DNA of 37,851 nt, from positions 1-37,851 of the forward strand of contig CAJXAT010000010.1 of assembly GCA_913050055.1 (NCBI GenBank), written 5' to 3'. Positions 26,380 through 34,909 of this stretch are shown piece after piece; position 1 is the stretch's first letter, and each line of letters begins with the position of its first letter. The DNA comes from an uncultured Flammeovirgaceae bacterium. Lineage in GTDB: Bacteria; Bacteroidota; Bacteroidia; Cytophagales; Cyclobacteriaceae. A program made the position numbers and the translations under genes. The notes under the pieces are model-generated. The model was not told the origin of the DNA and ran no database searches. It worked only from the letters and a program-made list of their open reading frames with translations.

Positions 26380-29300
26380 CTATTTCTTAATTATTTTGGT
26401 ATTGAAAATTTTTCCTGATTGATTTTGTATTTTCATTAAATAAATTCCTTCATTTAATTTACTGAGGTCTATTTGGGTCTTTTTAGATGAAATTACTGTT
26501 TTCCCAGAGAGCTCAAAAATTGTTGCCCGATCAAAATTATTTATGTTGATCTGAATTTGACCTCTTACCGGATTTGGATAAAAAAGATTGCTCTTTTTGT
26601 TTATACCTAATGTAGTGTCATCTTCTGGAGTAACATTTATTGTAATGTCCGCATTAGCGGTCAATGTACCATCGGAAACCTCAATACTTAATGTGAATAG
26701 GGGAGTAATAGCATAAACCACTTCACCACTTTTGGCCACAGTCAATTTGCCATCTGTACTTCCTAAGTCGAAGGCATCTCCGGTATTGCCACTTTTAATG
26801 GTATAGGTAAGCGCATCACCATCCGAATCACTGGCTGTAATCATTCCTATCAATGTGCCGTCTGCCGCTTTATTGGCTACTGAAAAAGTAGATGCGATGA
26901 TGGTTGGGGCTGAATTATTTGTTTCACCTGAGTTGAGTGATGCCAGGCCATTCCACTCAACTTCAAAAAGATTGGCCCCCTTTGATCCCTCATCGATCCA
27001 CATGGGACCCTGACTATCCGATATGTAGGCTTTGTCACCATCAATGAATATACCATCACCTCTAGATATCCCTACAGAGGCAGGTATGGTAATGCCATAA
27101 GTTAATGTACCTTCAGTTGTGTATGCATATAAATATTGATTACCATTGGTAATGGTACCACAAAATACAAGTAGCGCCCCTTCGTCGGTATCATAAAACA
27201 ATCCACTGGGTGAATTTAGGACTGAAAATGAATTGATCTTAGTCACAGTACAGGTACTGGTATTGACACAGTTTTCAATAGAAAGATCTAATTCGTGGAT
27301 CTCTTTATCTTCTTGAATACCCACATAAAAATAGCCATTGGTAGGATTGAAAGCGATGGCTTCTATGCCCTTATCGGTGGGTGTACTGACATCTATATTA
27401 GCCAGATTCCATTGTTTTTTGATGTCTCCTGTAGCGAGTTCAATTTGATAAATATAGTTGTATTCATCTCCAACATAAATATAAGTTTCACCTCCATCAG
27501 GACCAAAGGTGAGGCCTTCCATGTCTACCTCATGATCTATGGTTACACCATTAACTTTTGAAGCATTTGTTGTATTAGAAACACCATAATAGGGCCAACG
27601 CTCTTCTACTTCATCTGAGGCTAATCCTGCTTTGATGATACTTTTGGGATAATAACTAATATAATCATCTTGGCTGGCTGGATGCACACCATTAACGGCA
27701 TAATAAGAATTGCCCGATACGACCACACCACTGTTTCTAAAGTAGATATCGATGCCTGCACCATCACCATTGATTACTGTTGCAGCAGTTGCTAGAGCAA
27801 AGGTATTCAATACATTGGGTGTCCAAGTGATTTCAGTAACGGTGGATCCATCATCTCCTTCCAAGACATTCACCGTAAAGGTGGCACTCGCAATTAATGC
27901 GCCATCTGAAACCTGAACAGTTAGACTGAAGCTAGGATTGGTTGTATAAGCTACTTGGGCACTTGTGGCTACGGTCAATTTTCCATCTGTACTTCCTATG
28001 GCAAAAGCATCTCCGGTATTTCCATTGATAATAGAGTACGTAAGTGCATCACCATCCGTATCACTGGCCGTTATCGATCCTACCAGCGTACCGTTGGCAG
28101 CGCCATCGGCAACGGAAAAAGTTGCGGCAGTGATGGTTGGAGCAGAATTATTTGTTATGACTTCATCGTATGAGGCACCGGCATATCTGGCTATTGCATC
28201 AGTCTTTAATTGAGCGGTCTTAACCTCCAATAATCCAGGTATGTTATTGATTTTGCCCTTCCATGCACCCACCAATAAAAATCTTTGATTAAAAGTAACG
28301 GCATTATTGCCTGTACTACTAACCTGTTGCGTGTGCGCATGATAATGGTAACCCAAATCATCACCATGGTCATGTCCACCATAACTGTCCAATGTTATAC
28401 TGTATCCCTCCATAGTGGTATGACTTTCCTCATGTCTTCCAAATAAGGCAATACCATCATATGCCATTCCAATGAGGGGGGGATGGTTGTGTCCTTCATA
28501 ATCAGCTAAATTATAGAGATTGATACCATTTTTACTATAAGAATGACCATCTGCATGGTAGTGCAACTCCATTCCTCTACCTACATGTATCCCTCCGTGA
28601 GTAATTTCAGCGGCATTTGATGCATGCTGTAGCGTATTGTTTAGAGAAGGGTAAATGGGGACACCATCTACAGCTACACCGTTTGAGCTTAAACTGGCAT
28701 AATTATACACCGTTGGAGTAGTTGCACCGGCATCTTCTCCTAAATCTCCGATAGCACTCAAGTCATTATCCAATAAAGTTTCTATCAACCCATAATTTTT
28801 GAGGGGTACTTTCATTAAATAAGAAGCTCCTTTGGTAGTTCGGGTCACGGATTGCTTTTCATATCCATCGCCTTCACCGTCTCCGGGAGGTCTGCTGACA
28901 TCAATCAATTGATTGGGTCTGGTAGAGGCGGCAAAGCTTGCAGTTACTAAAAACGGATGGGGCACTCCATTGTCATCTGTGGCATTGGTAAAATACACGT
29001 ATTTATTGGTGCGGTCGCCTAAGGTAGCACCATAGACATCAGAGGAGGCAATCGTATGTGAAAGCATATTTTCTCGCAATGCGAGATAAAATGCTTTAGG
29101 ATACCTCAGTTGAGCTCCGGCATTGGTTAACGTAGTTTCTATTTCGTCGAGTATGCTAGAAGCTGCGGTAGCTGCCGCAGTCGTTGCATCTAATTGTGCA
29201 TGGTAAGCATCATCAAGGTCCTTACTTAAATCTGAGAACCCCGTTGAGGTAGGGTTGATACTTTCTGGAAAAGCAGCCCAGGCATTGGGCTGATAGGAGG

Positions 29301-30021
29301 TGGATGCAGGGTTAAAATCAGAGCCAGCTTCAATTTCAAGATCAATCAAATCATTTGGATCTGCTAAAAAGAAAGAGGAGGCATCTGATAAGGTACTGGT
29401 CCACTCTAGAGAGGTACCATTGATTTTTAAATATTTATTTGTCCATGAGGTGACCTCAATGAAACTTGACGTGCTCACATCGTATTCATATTTACTGCTT
29501 GCTGTTAGCGTGGCTGCGCTGGCATTATTACTAAAAGTAATTCCTAAGTATCCCTCATTATTTGAATCGGCAATATAGTAGGTGCCTCGGTCACTTAAAA
29601 TTGCAGTGTTGTTGTCATTGGCATTCAAGGCATAATAGCTATGTATGAATGGGTTCAGTTGGTAGATTCCACTTAAAGGCGTAATAGAATTATTTAAAGG
29701 GGCGTTGAGGTCTACCATTTGAAAAATGGTTCGTAGCATAGAACTATAAGTTGCCTCAGAAGCATTCACATTAGTAATTGGGGTTAACGACAAGTTAGAA
29801 ATGTCTGCATCACTGCTGAAAGTGATTGCATTGGCTTTGGCCTCATCTAATAAAATTATGTACTTTCTGTTTTCAACCGAAGAAAGAGCGGTGGGTGTCC
29901 AAGCTTTTTCAAAGCTGACATCGAGAATCTTTCCAAAGGATTTAGGGCCGTAAAAGTCTATGTCTTGGCCTATGCTGACCCAAGCAGTCAGAAAAAAAAG
30001 TGAGAAGAGAAGGATTTTCAT
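26380..30021 (-). CDS. Giant mosaic T9SS-exported YHYH/cadherin-like protein
   Basis: 1213 residues. Order: signal peptide (ending SIGQ); a Ser/Ala/Thr-rich N-terminal half of unknown type; a His-rich YHYH domain (about 475-570) with LHYHADGHSY, GHDHGDD and YHYHAHT; a cadherin-like repeat (about 623-718); a segment with repeated beta-propeller-like blades (about 725-1030; DMEGLTFGPDGGETYIYVGD and SRGDGIFIDGDKAYISD), similar to phytase-like or SdiA-regulated esterase-like domains; a second cadherin-like repeat (about 1034-1130); and a T9SS sorting domain (FYPNPVRGQIQI ... IYLMKIQNQSGKIFNTKIIKK pattern). It is therefore probably exported across the outer membrane. The YHYH domain is usually found in metal- or chloride-handling surface proteins; its substrate is unknown. 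Confidence 0.88.
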   Translation of the reverse strand: MKILLFSLFFLTAWVSIGQDIDFYGPKSFGKILDVSFEKAWTPTALSSVENRKYIILLDEAKANAITFSSDADISNLSLTPITNVNASEATYSSMLRTIFQMVDLNAPLNNSITPLSGIYQLNPFIHSYYALNANDNNTAILSDRGTYYIADSNNEGYLGITFSNNASAATLTASSKYEYDVSTSSFIEVTSWTNKYLKINGTSLEWTSTLSDASSFFLADPNDLIDLEIEAGSDFNPASTSYQPNAWAAFPESINPTSTGFSDLSKDLDDAYHAQLDATTAAATAASSILDEIETTLTNAGAQLRYPKAFYLALRENMLSHTIASSDVYGATLGDRTNKYVYFTNATDDNGVPHPFLVTASFAASTRPNQLIDVSRPPGDGEGDGYEKQSVTRTTKGASYLMKVPLKNYGLIETLLDNDLSAIGDLGEDAGATTPTVYNYASLSSNGVAVDGVPIYPSLNNTLQHASNAAEITHGGIHVGRGMELHYHADGHSYSKNGINLYNLADYEGHNHPPLIGMAYDGIALFGRHEESHTTMEGYSITLDSYGGHDHGDDLGYHYHAHTQQVSSTGNNAVTFNQRFLLVGAWKGKINNIPGLLEVKTAQLKTDAIARYAGASYDEVITNNSAPTITAATFSVADGAANGTLVGSITASDTDGDALTYSIINGNTGDAFAIGSTDGKLTVATSAQVAYTTNPSFSLTVQVSDGALIASATFTVNVLEGDDGSTVTEITWTPNVLNTFALATAATVINGDGAGIDIYFRNSGVVVSGNSYYAVNGVHPASQDDYISYYPKSIIKAGLASDEVEERWPYYGVSNTTNASKVNGVTIDHEVDMEGLTFGPDGGETYIYVGDEYNYIYQIELATGDIKKQWNLANIDVSTPTDKGIEAIAFNPTNGYFYVGIQEDKEIHELDLSIENCVNTSTCTVTKINSFSVLNSPSGLFYDTDEGALLVFCGTITNGNQYLYAYTTEGTLTYGITIPASVGISRGDGIFIDGDKAYISDSQGPMWIDEGSKGANLFEVEWNGLASLNSGETNNSAPTIIASTFSVANKAADGTLIGMITASDSDGDALTYTIKSGNTGDAFDLGSTDGKLTVAKSGEVVYAITPLFTLSIEVSDGTLTANADITINVTPEDDTTLGINKKSNLFYPNPVRGQIQININNFDRATIFELSGKTVISSKKTQIDLSKLNEGIYLMKIQNQSGKIFNTKIIKK
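26631..26921 (-). repeat. Cadherin-like repeat, copy 2
   Basis: Encodes about 97 residues from NNSAPTI to TINV inside the giant protein. Clearly homologous to the copy at 27866-28152 in protein (TASDSDGDALTYTI versus TASDTDGDALTYSI) and in DNA. Confidence 0.7.
27866..28152 (-). repeat. Cadherin-like repeat, copy 1
   Basis: Encodes about 96 residues from NNSAPTI to TVNV. Matches copy 2 along its length, showing an internal duplication on either side of the beta-propeller-like segment. Confidence 0.7.
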
Positions 30022-30105
30022 TTTAAATATTATTTATTGGCGTTTAGAAGGGGAGTTTTTTAATGGTGGATTTAGAGTATTGCATACATTTTACTATTGT
30101 GGTAT

Positions 30106-30144
30106 AAAAAAAGTCTTACTAATTATGTTAGTAAGACTTTTTTT
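30106..30144 (-). terminator. Strong bidirectional-type terminator hairpin
   Basis: A perfect 17-base stem, AAAAAAAGTCTTACTAA (30106-30122) with its complement (30128-30144), and a five-base loop. On the minus strand it directly follows the SnoaL-like gene ending at 30168 and separates it from the giant protein gene starting at 30021. Confidence 0.8.
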
Positions 30145-30167
30145 AATTTTTGTAAATTGTTAAACAC

Positions 30168-30677
30168 TTATCCTGCAGCATCTTCGGCTACCGCCTTCAT
30201 CATTCCGGTAGCATCAAAAAAATCTCCAGCACCAGATATCTTTCCATCTTTTATTTCCAACCAATGGTATGCGCTCAAGGAAAAAGATTTCCCTGTTTCC
30301 TTCCATTGGCCATTCCAAGTTCCATATACCCTTACGCCACCATTTGGCTTTAATGTGGTATTATCAACTCCAGGAAGCCAAACAGCATCATCGAAGGATA
30401 CATTTTCAGCCCCATTCATATAGAATTTGCCTTGTTCTAACATTTGTTCTTTTCCTCCTTCACCTACACCATACATAGGAGAGGTATGTGTTACACTGTC
30501 ATGGATCATTGATGCATACAAATCAAAATCTGTATCTCCTGTAAAAGTCATCATAAAATTCTGAGCAATCTCTAGATTTGTTTTGAACAGTGCCAAGTCA
30601 TCTTTTACTTCAGCAGCTGGAGGCTGACATGACATTATCGCTACTGACATAGCGAATATTAGCAATAAATTTTTCAT
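30168..30677 (-). CDS. SnoaL-like (NTF2-fold) lipoprotein
   Basis: 169 residues from the ATG at 30677. The signal peptide ends in AIMSC, a lipobox. The body has the size and pattern of SnoaL/NTF2-like proteins: a helical start (FKTNLEIAQNFMMTF), DFDLYASMIHDSVTHTSP, and an ending YHWLEIKDGKISGAGDFFDA. An upstream ATG at 30704 is rejected because it falls in the -7 element. Its neighbour at 30784-31305 is a related lipoprotein. Role unknown; the fold often binds small ligands in a conical pocket. Confidence 0.75.
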   Translation of the reverse strand: MKNLLLIFAMSVAIMSCQPPAAEVKDDLALFKTNLEIAQNFMMTFTGDTDFDLYASMIHDSVTHTSPMYGVGEGGKEQMLEQGKFYMNGAENVSFDDAVWLPGVDNTTLKPNGGVRVYGTWNGQWKETGKSFSLSAYHWLEIKDGKISGAGDFFDATGMMKAVAEDAAG

Positions 30678-30701
30678 AATTGTTTGAGTTTGTTTTACAA
30701 G

Positions 30702-30733
30702 CAAAGCTAGGCCTAGTTTTTTGGAAATACAAA
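30702..30733 (-). promoter_or_regulatory. Promoter of the SnoaL-like gene
   Basis: On the minus strand TTTG (30730-30733) is followed after 20 bases by TAGCTTTG (30702-30709), a full match to TAnnTTTG at nearly standard spacing. Transcription should start around 30695, giving a short leader before the ATG at 30677. Confidence 0.7.
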
Positions 30734-30783
30734 TGAGTTGGTTTAGCTTAATTAATTACCACTTAGACTGTCATTATAGATAA

Positions 30784-31305
30784 TTATTTACTTGGAAGCT
30801 TTCCAGAATAGATCCAAAATTGTTGAATCAAGTTATCTTTAACACCTACTGCTGCAAAATGGCGTTCGGTAATTTGCTTGTCGTCAATAGACATATCTAC
30901 AACGTAGGCATTATGTACCCATTGCATGCCATTGCCATTGGGGTCGGTTACTGCTGTGGCCCATTGTTGTCTAAACTTGGGATTAGCAGCGGTTAACCAG
31001 CCCCCAAGAAATCCCTTGAGTGCCTCTTTTCCTTCAATATATTCGCCTTCAGGGCCATTGATTTTGATATTTTCTGCAGCTAATGTCAAAATTTTATCAA
31101 TTTCTTGATTATTGTGATATTCGACCCACTTGGTCCAAACCTCTATGGCTTCATCTGAGCCAAGAGCCCAGGAGATGGAATCATTTCCTGCTAGGAAGCC
31201 TACGGATCTTGTAGTTTCAACGGTTTGGGTGGTTTCTGTTTTTGCTGCTTGCTCTCCGCAGCCGAATGTTAAGGTGAGTAATAAAAGGAGGATTTGGTTT
31301 TTCAT
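30784..31305 (-). CDS. SnoaL-like (NTF2-fold) lipoprotein
   Basis: 173 residues. The signal peptide ends in TFGC, a lipobox with Cys16. The body includes EVWTKWVEYHNNQEIDKILTLAAENI, a polyketide-cyclase-like first helix pair, GPEGEYIEGKEALKGFLGGW, and an ending RHFAAVGVKDNLIQQFWIYSG, all as in the SnoaL-like group. It shares organisation with the adjacent gene, suggesting an old duplication; sequence identity is low. The ligand or substrate is unknown. Confidence 0.75.
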   Translation of the reverse strand: MKNQILLLLLTLTFGCGEQAAKTETTQTVETTRSVGFLAGNDSISWALGSDEAIEVWTKWVEYHNNQEIDKILTLAAENIKINGPEGEYIEGKEALKGFLGGWLTAANPKFRQQWATAVTDPNGNGMQWVHNAYVVDMSIDDKQITERHFAAVGVKDNLIQQFWIYSGKLPSK

Positions 31306-31368
31306 TTATTTAAAATTTTGAGTTTAAAAAAATATTATAAATTAAGTAATTTGTTTTAACAATAATAG

Positions 31369-32193
31369 TCAATAAAGTATTTGCCACGGTCTTTCTCCTT
31401 CGAATTGAACAAGGTTCATGAATTGCATTAAGGGCGAAGATTCTTCGTCAATTAATTTATCAGATTGAGTTGTTCGCTCCCAATTTTCATGAATTATAAC
31501 GAATTTTGAAATTAATAAGTAAACAATTCCCTCTATTACTGGAGTTTTTAAATTATCTGGTATTTCTAATGGCTCCCAAAAGAATTTCTTATAATTCAAT
31601 AATTTTTTCATTTCCAAATCTAGTTCTTCTGGATAAGGGCCAGAAAAGTGGTTATTAATAATCCAAGTCAATAACCGCCAACTGACTGGAGCTCTATATA
31701 TTGGAGGTAACTCGGGTAGTAAAAAGCATTTGTTTTCACTTATTGCAATCAGTGAGGGTCCATAATCATCAATATAATTAGCTAAGTTAGATTGATCTTT
31801 AATTATATCTACAATACTAAATTCTGTTGAAATAAACTCGACAAAATTTTTGTATTTATTATTTAAATTTTTGCTGGAGTCCGGCCTGAGTCTTGATAAT
31901 TCATTTTCGAACCCATGAATTATGGCGGGATGTAGCTTTTGCGAATTGAATACGTCTATATCCTTTTGAAGTTCAAAAAACGAATTTTCATCTACTGGTC
32001 TTTTAAATACCGAAAAGTCGATTTTGTCTTTTAGTTTCCAAAACCTTCCTTCATCAGTTACTCTATGTAGTTGCCATTGTGATGATGAAACCTGAACATT
32101 ATCTTCTTCAGAACCCTTGATGACTAGTAATTTTTCACCTTCCTTTCCCTTAGCTACTTTCTGGGCCAAAAGTCCACTGGAAAACCTATACAT
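31369..32193 (-). CDS. Partner protein A of the DUF4157 module
   Basis: 274 residues, no signal peptide, no recognised domain. It begins three bases after the stop of the DUF4157 gene, indicating cotranscription. It is a clear paralogue of 34072-34887. Shared blocks: RFSSGL/RFSTGL at residues 3-8; RFWKL/RFWVL; LHP followed by E..RL.P; LPELPPIYRAPVSWR (LPEWPTLYKAPMAWR); TWIINNHFSGPY (TWLLNNHFSGPY); and a C-terminus ERPWQILY (IRPWQYLY). Position behind a probable injection cargo suggests an immunity, chaperone or loading role. No biochemical evidence is visible, and the family is new to me. Confidence 0.8.
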   Translation of the reverse strand: MYRFSSGLLAQKVAKGKEGEKLLVIKGSEEDNVQVSSSQWQLHRVTDEGRFWKLKDKIDFSVFKRPVDENSFFELQKDIDVFNSQKLHPAIIHGFENELSRLRPDSSKNLNNKYKNFVEFISTEFSIVDIIKDQSNLANYIDDYGPSLIAISENKCFLLPELPPIYRAPVSWRLLTWIINNHFSGPYPEELDLEMKKLLNYKKFFWEPLEIPDNLKTPVIEGIVYLLISKFVIIHENWERTTQSDKLIDEESSPLMQFMNLVQFEGERPWQILY

Positions 32194-32196
32194 AGA

Positions 32197-33879
32197 TTAT
32201 CTTTTAAATTTACGTCTTAACCATCCAATTATTCCTGTTTTTTTGTCTGCTTCTTGGGCCTTAGGCTCGGCAGCAACTTCGTCAATTTTCGTTTCATCAC
32301 CGCTAACATTGGCTTTATCTGATTCAGTCTCCGTATTAGGATTAGCCTTAATATCATCTTTTGATGGCATAATACCTTTAATTATACTTGAAGGAGTTAA
32401 TGATCCTTCAAACTCTTTCTCGAATTTGGCAACTTCTTTTTCAAATAAGGGTCTTTTATAATTCGCGATATTAAATTTTAATACTTTTGCCTCTATTAAA
32501 GCCCCTATTTCTCCAGTTAATCCTCCCTCTAACTTGCCTTGCGCGGTTACACCTTTTATTACATCTATCCCAATATTTAAAGAAGAGCTCAGTTCTGCTT
32601 TTGCAGAACCATAAATTCCTGCGCCTAGAGTTGCTACACCAGGAACACCCACATCAGCAGTTAATTTGGCAGTTGCCTCTGCAGATGCCTTTGGGTTAAC
32701 AGTTCCGTTTAGAATAGATAAACTTTTTAGTTTTTTATCAGGTGAAAGTTCGTAAGCTATGCCTGCGCTTAGACCCACTTCCGCTGAAGCCTTAGCTGAT
32801 AATCCTATCCCAACCCAAAGACCAGGAATACCAGTTGGTATAGGAGGAATAGGAACCTCCGCCTCGGGAGTCTCCACCTTTGGTGACTGAGGAAGTGAAA
32901 TGTTAAGTACACCCTTCCAGTTTCCAGTTTTTTGATCTTTTTCTACTGTTCCACTACCTCCAAATCCTTTTAATGCATTGCCTTTTTCCGCATCACCAAT
33001 TTCTACTGTTCCTTTTTCTTCATCTTCATCATATTCTATGCTAGCCTTAAATGTATTTGGTATCTCAAGCTCAAAAGAATGTTTGTTAACCTCTTTCATT
33101 CCTGTTTCTTTATCTGCTTCTTGGGCCTTTGGTTCGGCAGCAACTTCGCCTTCTTTTTGTAAAGTACTTTTTGATGATCTTTGTATTGCCTGATTAGATG
33201 GGTTTATTTGTTTAAGCTGCCTAGAGGAGATCTTATTATCACCTATTTTTAAAGCTTTTGCACCCATCACATCAGCCTCGTTTTCCAAACCTTTGTCATC
33301 ATTGACAGGAATGTCTCCTTTCATTTGTTTGGTCGGTTGGACACGACCTTGCTTTTGTTGAACCACGTGCCATGCCTCATGGGCAAGGTGCTGCTCTTGA
33401 CCGGGTGCCACGTGTATGTCCGTACCTTGGGCGAAGGCATGCGCCTGCATTTGGGCAGGTTGGTCTGAATTGGTATGCACCTTTACATCATCCAACGAAA
33501 CTCCCGATAGATTTTCGACACCTGACTTTAGATTGTCAGGTAGGCCGGTGTTATTTTCCTTTTTTTGTAAGGGTGCGCCTTTCATTTGTACTTCTTCCTC
33601 GTCTGCAGCTTTTTGTACGGGTTTGGCCCTCATTTGCACTTCCTCCTCGTCTGCGGCTTTTTGGACAGGTGAATTATCGGACATCAGGGACTGTAATTGG
33701 GCTGTTTTTTGAGTCCGAGGCCCCTCGCTCATCGCCTCCACTACTTTCATTTGGGCTAGGGTTCCCGGTCGATGGTCTGAAAGGGTAGATGATTGCGATG
33801 CTGCTCTGGTTTGAGAAGCATTGTTTTCTTTATTATTGGCCTTGGCAGCCGACGGTGCAGTACGCGTTGAGGTAGGCAT
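32197..33879 (-). CDS. DUF4157 (eCIS core) protein with Gly/Ala-rich C-terminal domain
   Basis: 560 residues, no signal peptide. N-terminal low-complexity region with LSDHRPGTLAQMKV (33-46), two 16-residue repeats PVQKAADEEEVQM (71-102), then DUF4157 (about 112-190): LSGVSLDDVKVHTNS, the zinc-binding pattern HEAWH (167-171), and VVQQKQGRVQP. Next comes a linker with EVAAEPKAQEADK (245-257), a beta- and Gly/Ala-rich domain (about 266-505; GLSAKASAEVGLSAGIAY, GVPGVATLGAGIYGSAKAE), and a C-terminal repeat of the same linker ending in a basic tail WLRRKFKR. DUF4157 is typical of cargo and accessory proteins of extracellular contractile injection systems. The target and activity of the C-terminal domain are unknown. 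Confidence 0.85.
   Translation of the reverse strand: MPTSTRTAPSAAKANNKENNASQTRAASQSSTLSDHRPGTLAQMKVVEAMSEGPRTQKTAQLQSLMSDNSPVQKAADEEEVQMRAKPVQKAADEEEVQMKGAPLQKKENNTGLPDNLKSGVENLSGVSLDDVKVHTNSDQPAQMQAHAFAQGTDIHVAPGQEQHLAHEAWHVVQQKQGRVQPTKQMKGDIPVNDDKGLENEADVMGAKALKIGDNKISSRQLKQINPSNQAIQRSSKSTLQKEGEVAAEPKAQEADKETGMKEVNKHSFELEIPNTFKASIEYDEDEEKGTVEIGDAEKGNALKGFGGSGTVEKDQKTGNWKGVLNISLPQSPKVETPEAEVPIPPIPTGIPGLWVGIGLSAKASAEVGLSAGIAYELSPDKKLKSLSILNGTVNPKASAEATAKLTADVGVPGVATLGAGIYGSAKAELSSSLNIGIDVIKGVTAQGKLEGGLTGEIGALIEAKVLKFNIANYKRPLFEKEVAKFEKEFEGSLTPSSIIKGIMPSKDDIKANPNTETESDKANVSGDETKIDEVAAEPKAQEADKKTGIIGWLRRKFKR
32231..32281. repeat. 51-base direct repeat, copy near the 3' end of the DUF4157 gene
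   Basis: 47 of 51 positions match 33098-33148. Encodes EVAAEPKAQEADKKTGI. The copies are 867 bases apart, a multiple of three, so recombination between them would remove the C-terminal domain without changing the frame. Confidence 0.85.
33098..33148. repeat. 51-base direct repeat, copy before the C-terminal domain
   Basis: Partner of 32231-32281; encodes EVAAEPKAQEADKETGM just before the Gly/Ala-rich domain begins. Confidence 0.85.
33579..33671. repeat. Two 48-base tandem repeats
   Basis: Two units encode PVQKAADEEEVQMRAK and PVQKAADEEEVQMKGA. The DNA differs at several third positions, so the duplication is not recent. Such QK/EEEEVQ repeats are common before DUF4157 domains. Confidence 0.75.
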
Positions 33880-33902
33880 AAAATTGTAGTCTTTTATAAA
33901 CC

Positions 33903-33933
33903 TAAAGTTAAAAAAAGAATTGATAAAAGCAAA
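33903..33933 (-). promoter_or_regulatory. Promoter of the DUF4157 gene
   Basis: On the minus strand TTTG (33930-33933), a 19-base spacer, then TAACTTTA (33903-33910), one mismatch from TAnnTTTG. The spacing is ideal, and the ATG at 33879 follows 23 bases after the -7 element. It gives the second cargo-partner pair its own promoter. Confidence 0.65.
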
Positions 33934-34071
33934 TGACCCATCTGCCTTTCAATACCTATTTTTTAGAAACAGGATCTCATTTCATTGAGTAGGAGATGCT
34001 CCGATCATTTTTGTTACTAAAAACTATACATGAAAGGCTTATTACTTGTTCTAAAAAACAAATTAACAAAG

Positions 34072-34887
34072 TCAGTAGAGGTATTGCCAAGGCCGAATTC
34101 CTTGGTCCTGTACCAGCTCGATGAAGTCATCCAGAGCGGTCGATCTTTCCTTTGAGGTGGAGGTTTCTTCTTTCATCCAAGCCTGATAGGTTAAGATCAA
34201 TTTTGCTATGAAAAAATAAATCAATCCTTCCGTAGATTTATTTTTCAACGACGCATCTATCTTTAAACTTCCCCAATGAAATCTTTTGCCTCTCATAGAC
34301 TTGACCGCCTCCGTATCTGCATCATAGGGTCCTGAAAAATGATTGTTTAATAACCAAGTAAGTTTTCTCCAGGCCATGGGCGCTTTGTATAAAGTGGGCC
34401 ACTCGGGGAGCGCTACATATTGATCATTTAAAAGCCCCACCATACAAGGGCCTATGTCTTCACTGAATGGACAAAATTTGGAGGATCTAGTCAAGTTCTG
34501 GTTTAATCCAAACTGTTCTTCTAAAAAATCTATGAAGTCGATATATCGCTTTTGTGAGGGTGCTGGTATTTGTGGAAATAGGCGTTTTGCCTCACTTTCG
34601 GGTCCATTTAAAAGGGTAGGATGAAGGTCAAGGGCGGGAAGTTTATCTAAATCATTAGCCAATATATCAAAAAAAGGGTCAGGTAGCGGCTTTTGAATCG
34701 CCTTTAATATACCAGATTCGTTGAGCACCCAAAACCTACGGTCATCATCAAAAATATTTTTTGGGAACCATAGCGGACTGTAGGACATGATTTTTTGAGA
34801 AGATTTGCCCTCGTATATGAGGTAGCCACATCCTGTGTCCTCATTATTTCCTTCCATCACCGATAACCCTGTCGAAAAACGGAACAT
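34072..34887 (-). CDS. Partner protein B of the cargo module
   Basis: 271 residues, no signal peptide. Paralogue of 31369-32193 over its whole length (see shared blocks there), most strongly in LPEWPTLYKAPMAWRKLTW and NNHFSGPY and in the end RPWQYLY. It begins 22 bases after the stop of the large protein at 34910. The same order, large protein then partner, in both pairs suggests that each partner is matched to its own large protein. Function unknown; immunity, chaperone and loading are the candidates. Confidence 0.8.
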   Translation of the reverse strand: MFRFSTGLSVMEGNNEDTGCGYLIYEGKSSQKIMSYSPLWFPKNIFDDDRRFWVLNESGILKAIQKPLPDPFFDILANDLDKLPALDLHPTLLNGPESEAKRLFPQIPAPSQKRYIDFIDFLEEQFGLNQNLTRSSKFCPFSEDIGPCMVGLLNDQYVALPEWPTLYKAPMAWRKLTWLLNNHFSGPYDADTEAVKSMRGKRFHWGSLKIDASLKNKSTEGLIYFFIAKLILTYQAWMKEETSTSKERSTALDDFIELVQDQGIRPWQYLY

Positions 34888-34909
34888 TATTAGTTGCTAT
34901 TTATTTTTT

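Noticed and set aside
33579-33671. CRISPR-like repeats
   Set aside because: Only two units, no spacers, and they lie within a coding frame in a 48-base period.
33372-33788. Long plus-strand frame opposite the DUF4157 gene
   Set aside because: It results from the repeats and codon bias of the true minus-strand gene; its composition is not protein-like.
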